A DNA stretch of 64,000 bases from JAAFHB01 sp038236995 (lineage in GTDB: Bacteria; Bacteroidota; Bacteroidia; Bacteroidales; Prolixibacteraceae). The position numbers and the translations under genes were made by a program. Below are positions 63,302 through 64,000 of this stretch, in pieces. The stretch's first letter is position 1. Each line of letters begins with the position of its first letter. The stretch covers positions 1-64,000 of the forward strand of contig JBBRZE010000006.1 of the NCBI GenBank assembly GCA_038236995.1, read 5' to 3'. Under the pieces are notes generated by a model. That model did no database searches, was not told the DNA's origin, and saw only the letters and a list, made by a program, of their open reading frames with translations.

Positions 63302-64000
63302 CTATTTCAACCATTCCTCCAATGTATTCATTACAAGTTCCCGTTGAGATGCAGGTAATGTTCCTATTCTTGTACGATGGCTTCCATTCGGTTGTACAAC
63401 TTTAAGTATCTTTTTATTTCCACGCGTTTTTGCCGCGGAAGCCGTCCATGGATCGTTGCCTCCATAAATCAGCAGAATTTTATCGGCATCCTTTTTCAAA
63501 TATTCTTTCACCAGTAAACTCATAGCCGGATCATATATGAAGTTAGTGGAAGCAGGCATGAATAATTTCAAAATATAACCCTTTGTATCGGTTAATTCCA
63601 TCAAACCCTTAAATGGCTTTGGATTATACCCATAATAACCTAGCTGTTTCAGTGCCTGAACGAAAAATGGATAGGTTGATTTTCCGGTTTCAATATCAAA
63701 ATAGTCGGGAGAGCAGATTTTAATCAGGTAATTAAAGAGCTCCTTGTCTGTTTCTGTGGGAACAGGAATCACTTCTGCAGAAGGGCTCGACGTGGAAATT
63801 TCGTCATAAACCATTGGTAAAGAAGCAGTAGCTTCTGGAATATCGGTCGCCGACCGACCCCATTGCCAAAAAGAGAAAGCAAATTCAAGCACACAATAGT
63901 CATATATTTCACTGGTACTGGTCCTGAATTTATAGTTTTTTTCCTTACATAATTGTTCAAAAAGTGGCATCAGTTGTTTTTTCCTGCGTAGTAAATCCCT
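63302..64000 (-). CDS. S37 (PS-10) family serine peptidase, C-terminal part (start outside window)
   Basis: The frame is open to the last base of the window (RRKKQLMPLFEQLCK at its visible start), so the N-terminus with the catalytic serine lies beyond it. The alpha/beta-hydrolase C-terminal half is clear: ILLIYGGNDPWTASA has the catalytic Asp and QPNGSHRTRIGTL the catalytic His. The helical insert (YDYCVLEFAFSFWQWG, CSPDYFDIETGKSTYPFFVQ) matches the S37 tripeptidyl-aminopeptidase group found in Bacteroidota, usually secreted. Partner and substrate unknown. Confidence 0.85.
   Translation of the reverse strand, partial: RDLLRRKKQLMPLFEQLCKEKNYKFRTSTSEIYDYCVLEFAFSFWQWGRSATDIPEATASLPMVYDEISTSSPSAEVIPVPTETDKELFNYLIKICSPDYFDIETGKSTYPFFVQALKQLGYYGYNPKPFKGLMELTDTKGYILKLFMPASTNFIYDPAMSLLVKEYLKKDADKILLIYGGNDPWTASAAKTRGNKKILKVVQPNGSHRTRIGTLPASQRELVMNTLEEWLK

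Noticed and set aside
1..64000. tRNA, rRNA, insertion sequences or prophage genes
   Set aside because: No tRNA-like TPsiC arm/CCA context, rRNA-like stretch, transposase motif or phage structural protein was noticed on either strand.

Overview
The window reads as chromosomal DNA of a Bacteroidota bacterium, most likely from the order Bacteroidales/Marinilabiliales; the rank below phylum is an inference. The evidence is a SusC/SusD pair, a large secreted protein with a type IX secretion (T9SS) C-terminal sorting domain, promoters of the phylum-specific form TTTG-N19-TAnnTTTG, weak Shine-Dalgarno sequences, many lipoprotein signals and an AT-rich base composition. I saw no rRNA, tRNA, CRISPR array, insertion sequence or phage gene.

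Layout. 1-4.6 kb: end of an M28 peptidase, a GH3 (NagZ-type)/serine-hydrolase fusion and a URO-D family protein. 4.65-12.5 kb (minus strand): five tightly packed genes that look like one electron-transfer operon. In transcription order they are a heme-b-type membrane protein, a membrane-anchored Fe-S/FAD/NAD(P) oxidoreductase, a 20-heme and a 31-heme secreted c-type cytochrome, and an outer-membrane beta-barrel. 12.9-27 kb: a peptidoglycan-turnover block (NamZ, transglutaminase-like lipoprotein, NlpC/P60 lipoprotein, Tat-exported dipeptide epimerase) followed by a phosphoesterase/beta-propeller protein, SusC, SusD and a FadR-type GntR regulator. 28-39 kb: housekeeping and envelope genes (ExbB-ExbD-TonB, TamB, TsaD, GlyA, ClC channel). 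39-45.7 kb: small genes, many of unknown function. 45.8-53 kb: a 2399-residue T9SS beta-helix protein. 53-58 kb: GH43 + PepSY operon, OvoA (ovothiol) and an F420-type reductase. 59-64 kb: a lysozyme-like/phosphodiester-glycosidase pair, an NTF2-like lipoprotein, a GT39 glycosyltransferase and a partial S37 peptidase.

Two systems stand out among the genes. First, the operon at 4652-12470 carries 51 CXXCH heme motifs in two adjacent proteins. Seven consecutive 73-residue tri-heme repeats keep exact length (7 x 219 bp). Together with inner-membrane redox proteins and an outer-membrane barrel this suggests a trans-envelope electron conduit. Second, palindromes of the FadR-subfamily operator type (TTGTAWTACAA) lie both in the namZ/transglutaminase divergent promoter and upstream of susC. 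They tie the peptidoglycan genes, SusCD and the GntR gene into one putative regulated peptidoglycan-utilisation locus.

The most unusual non-coding signal is a set of intergenic arrays of degenerate 21-bp tandem units at 18.2, 42.6 and 58.4 kb. Each is in perfect 21-bp phase over 10-24 units, yet the three are unrelated to each other in sequence. A decayed fourth array may lie at 43.8 kb. In the 58.4-kb array, alternate units carry different but self-complementary arms around a CACC-type loop. I do not recognise a described system with this form.
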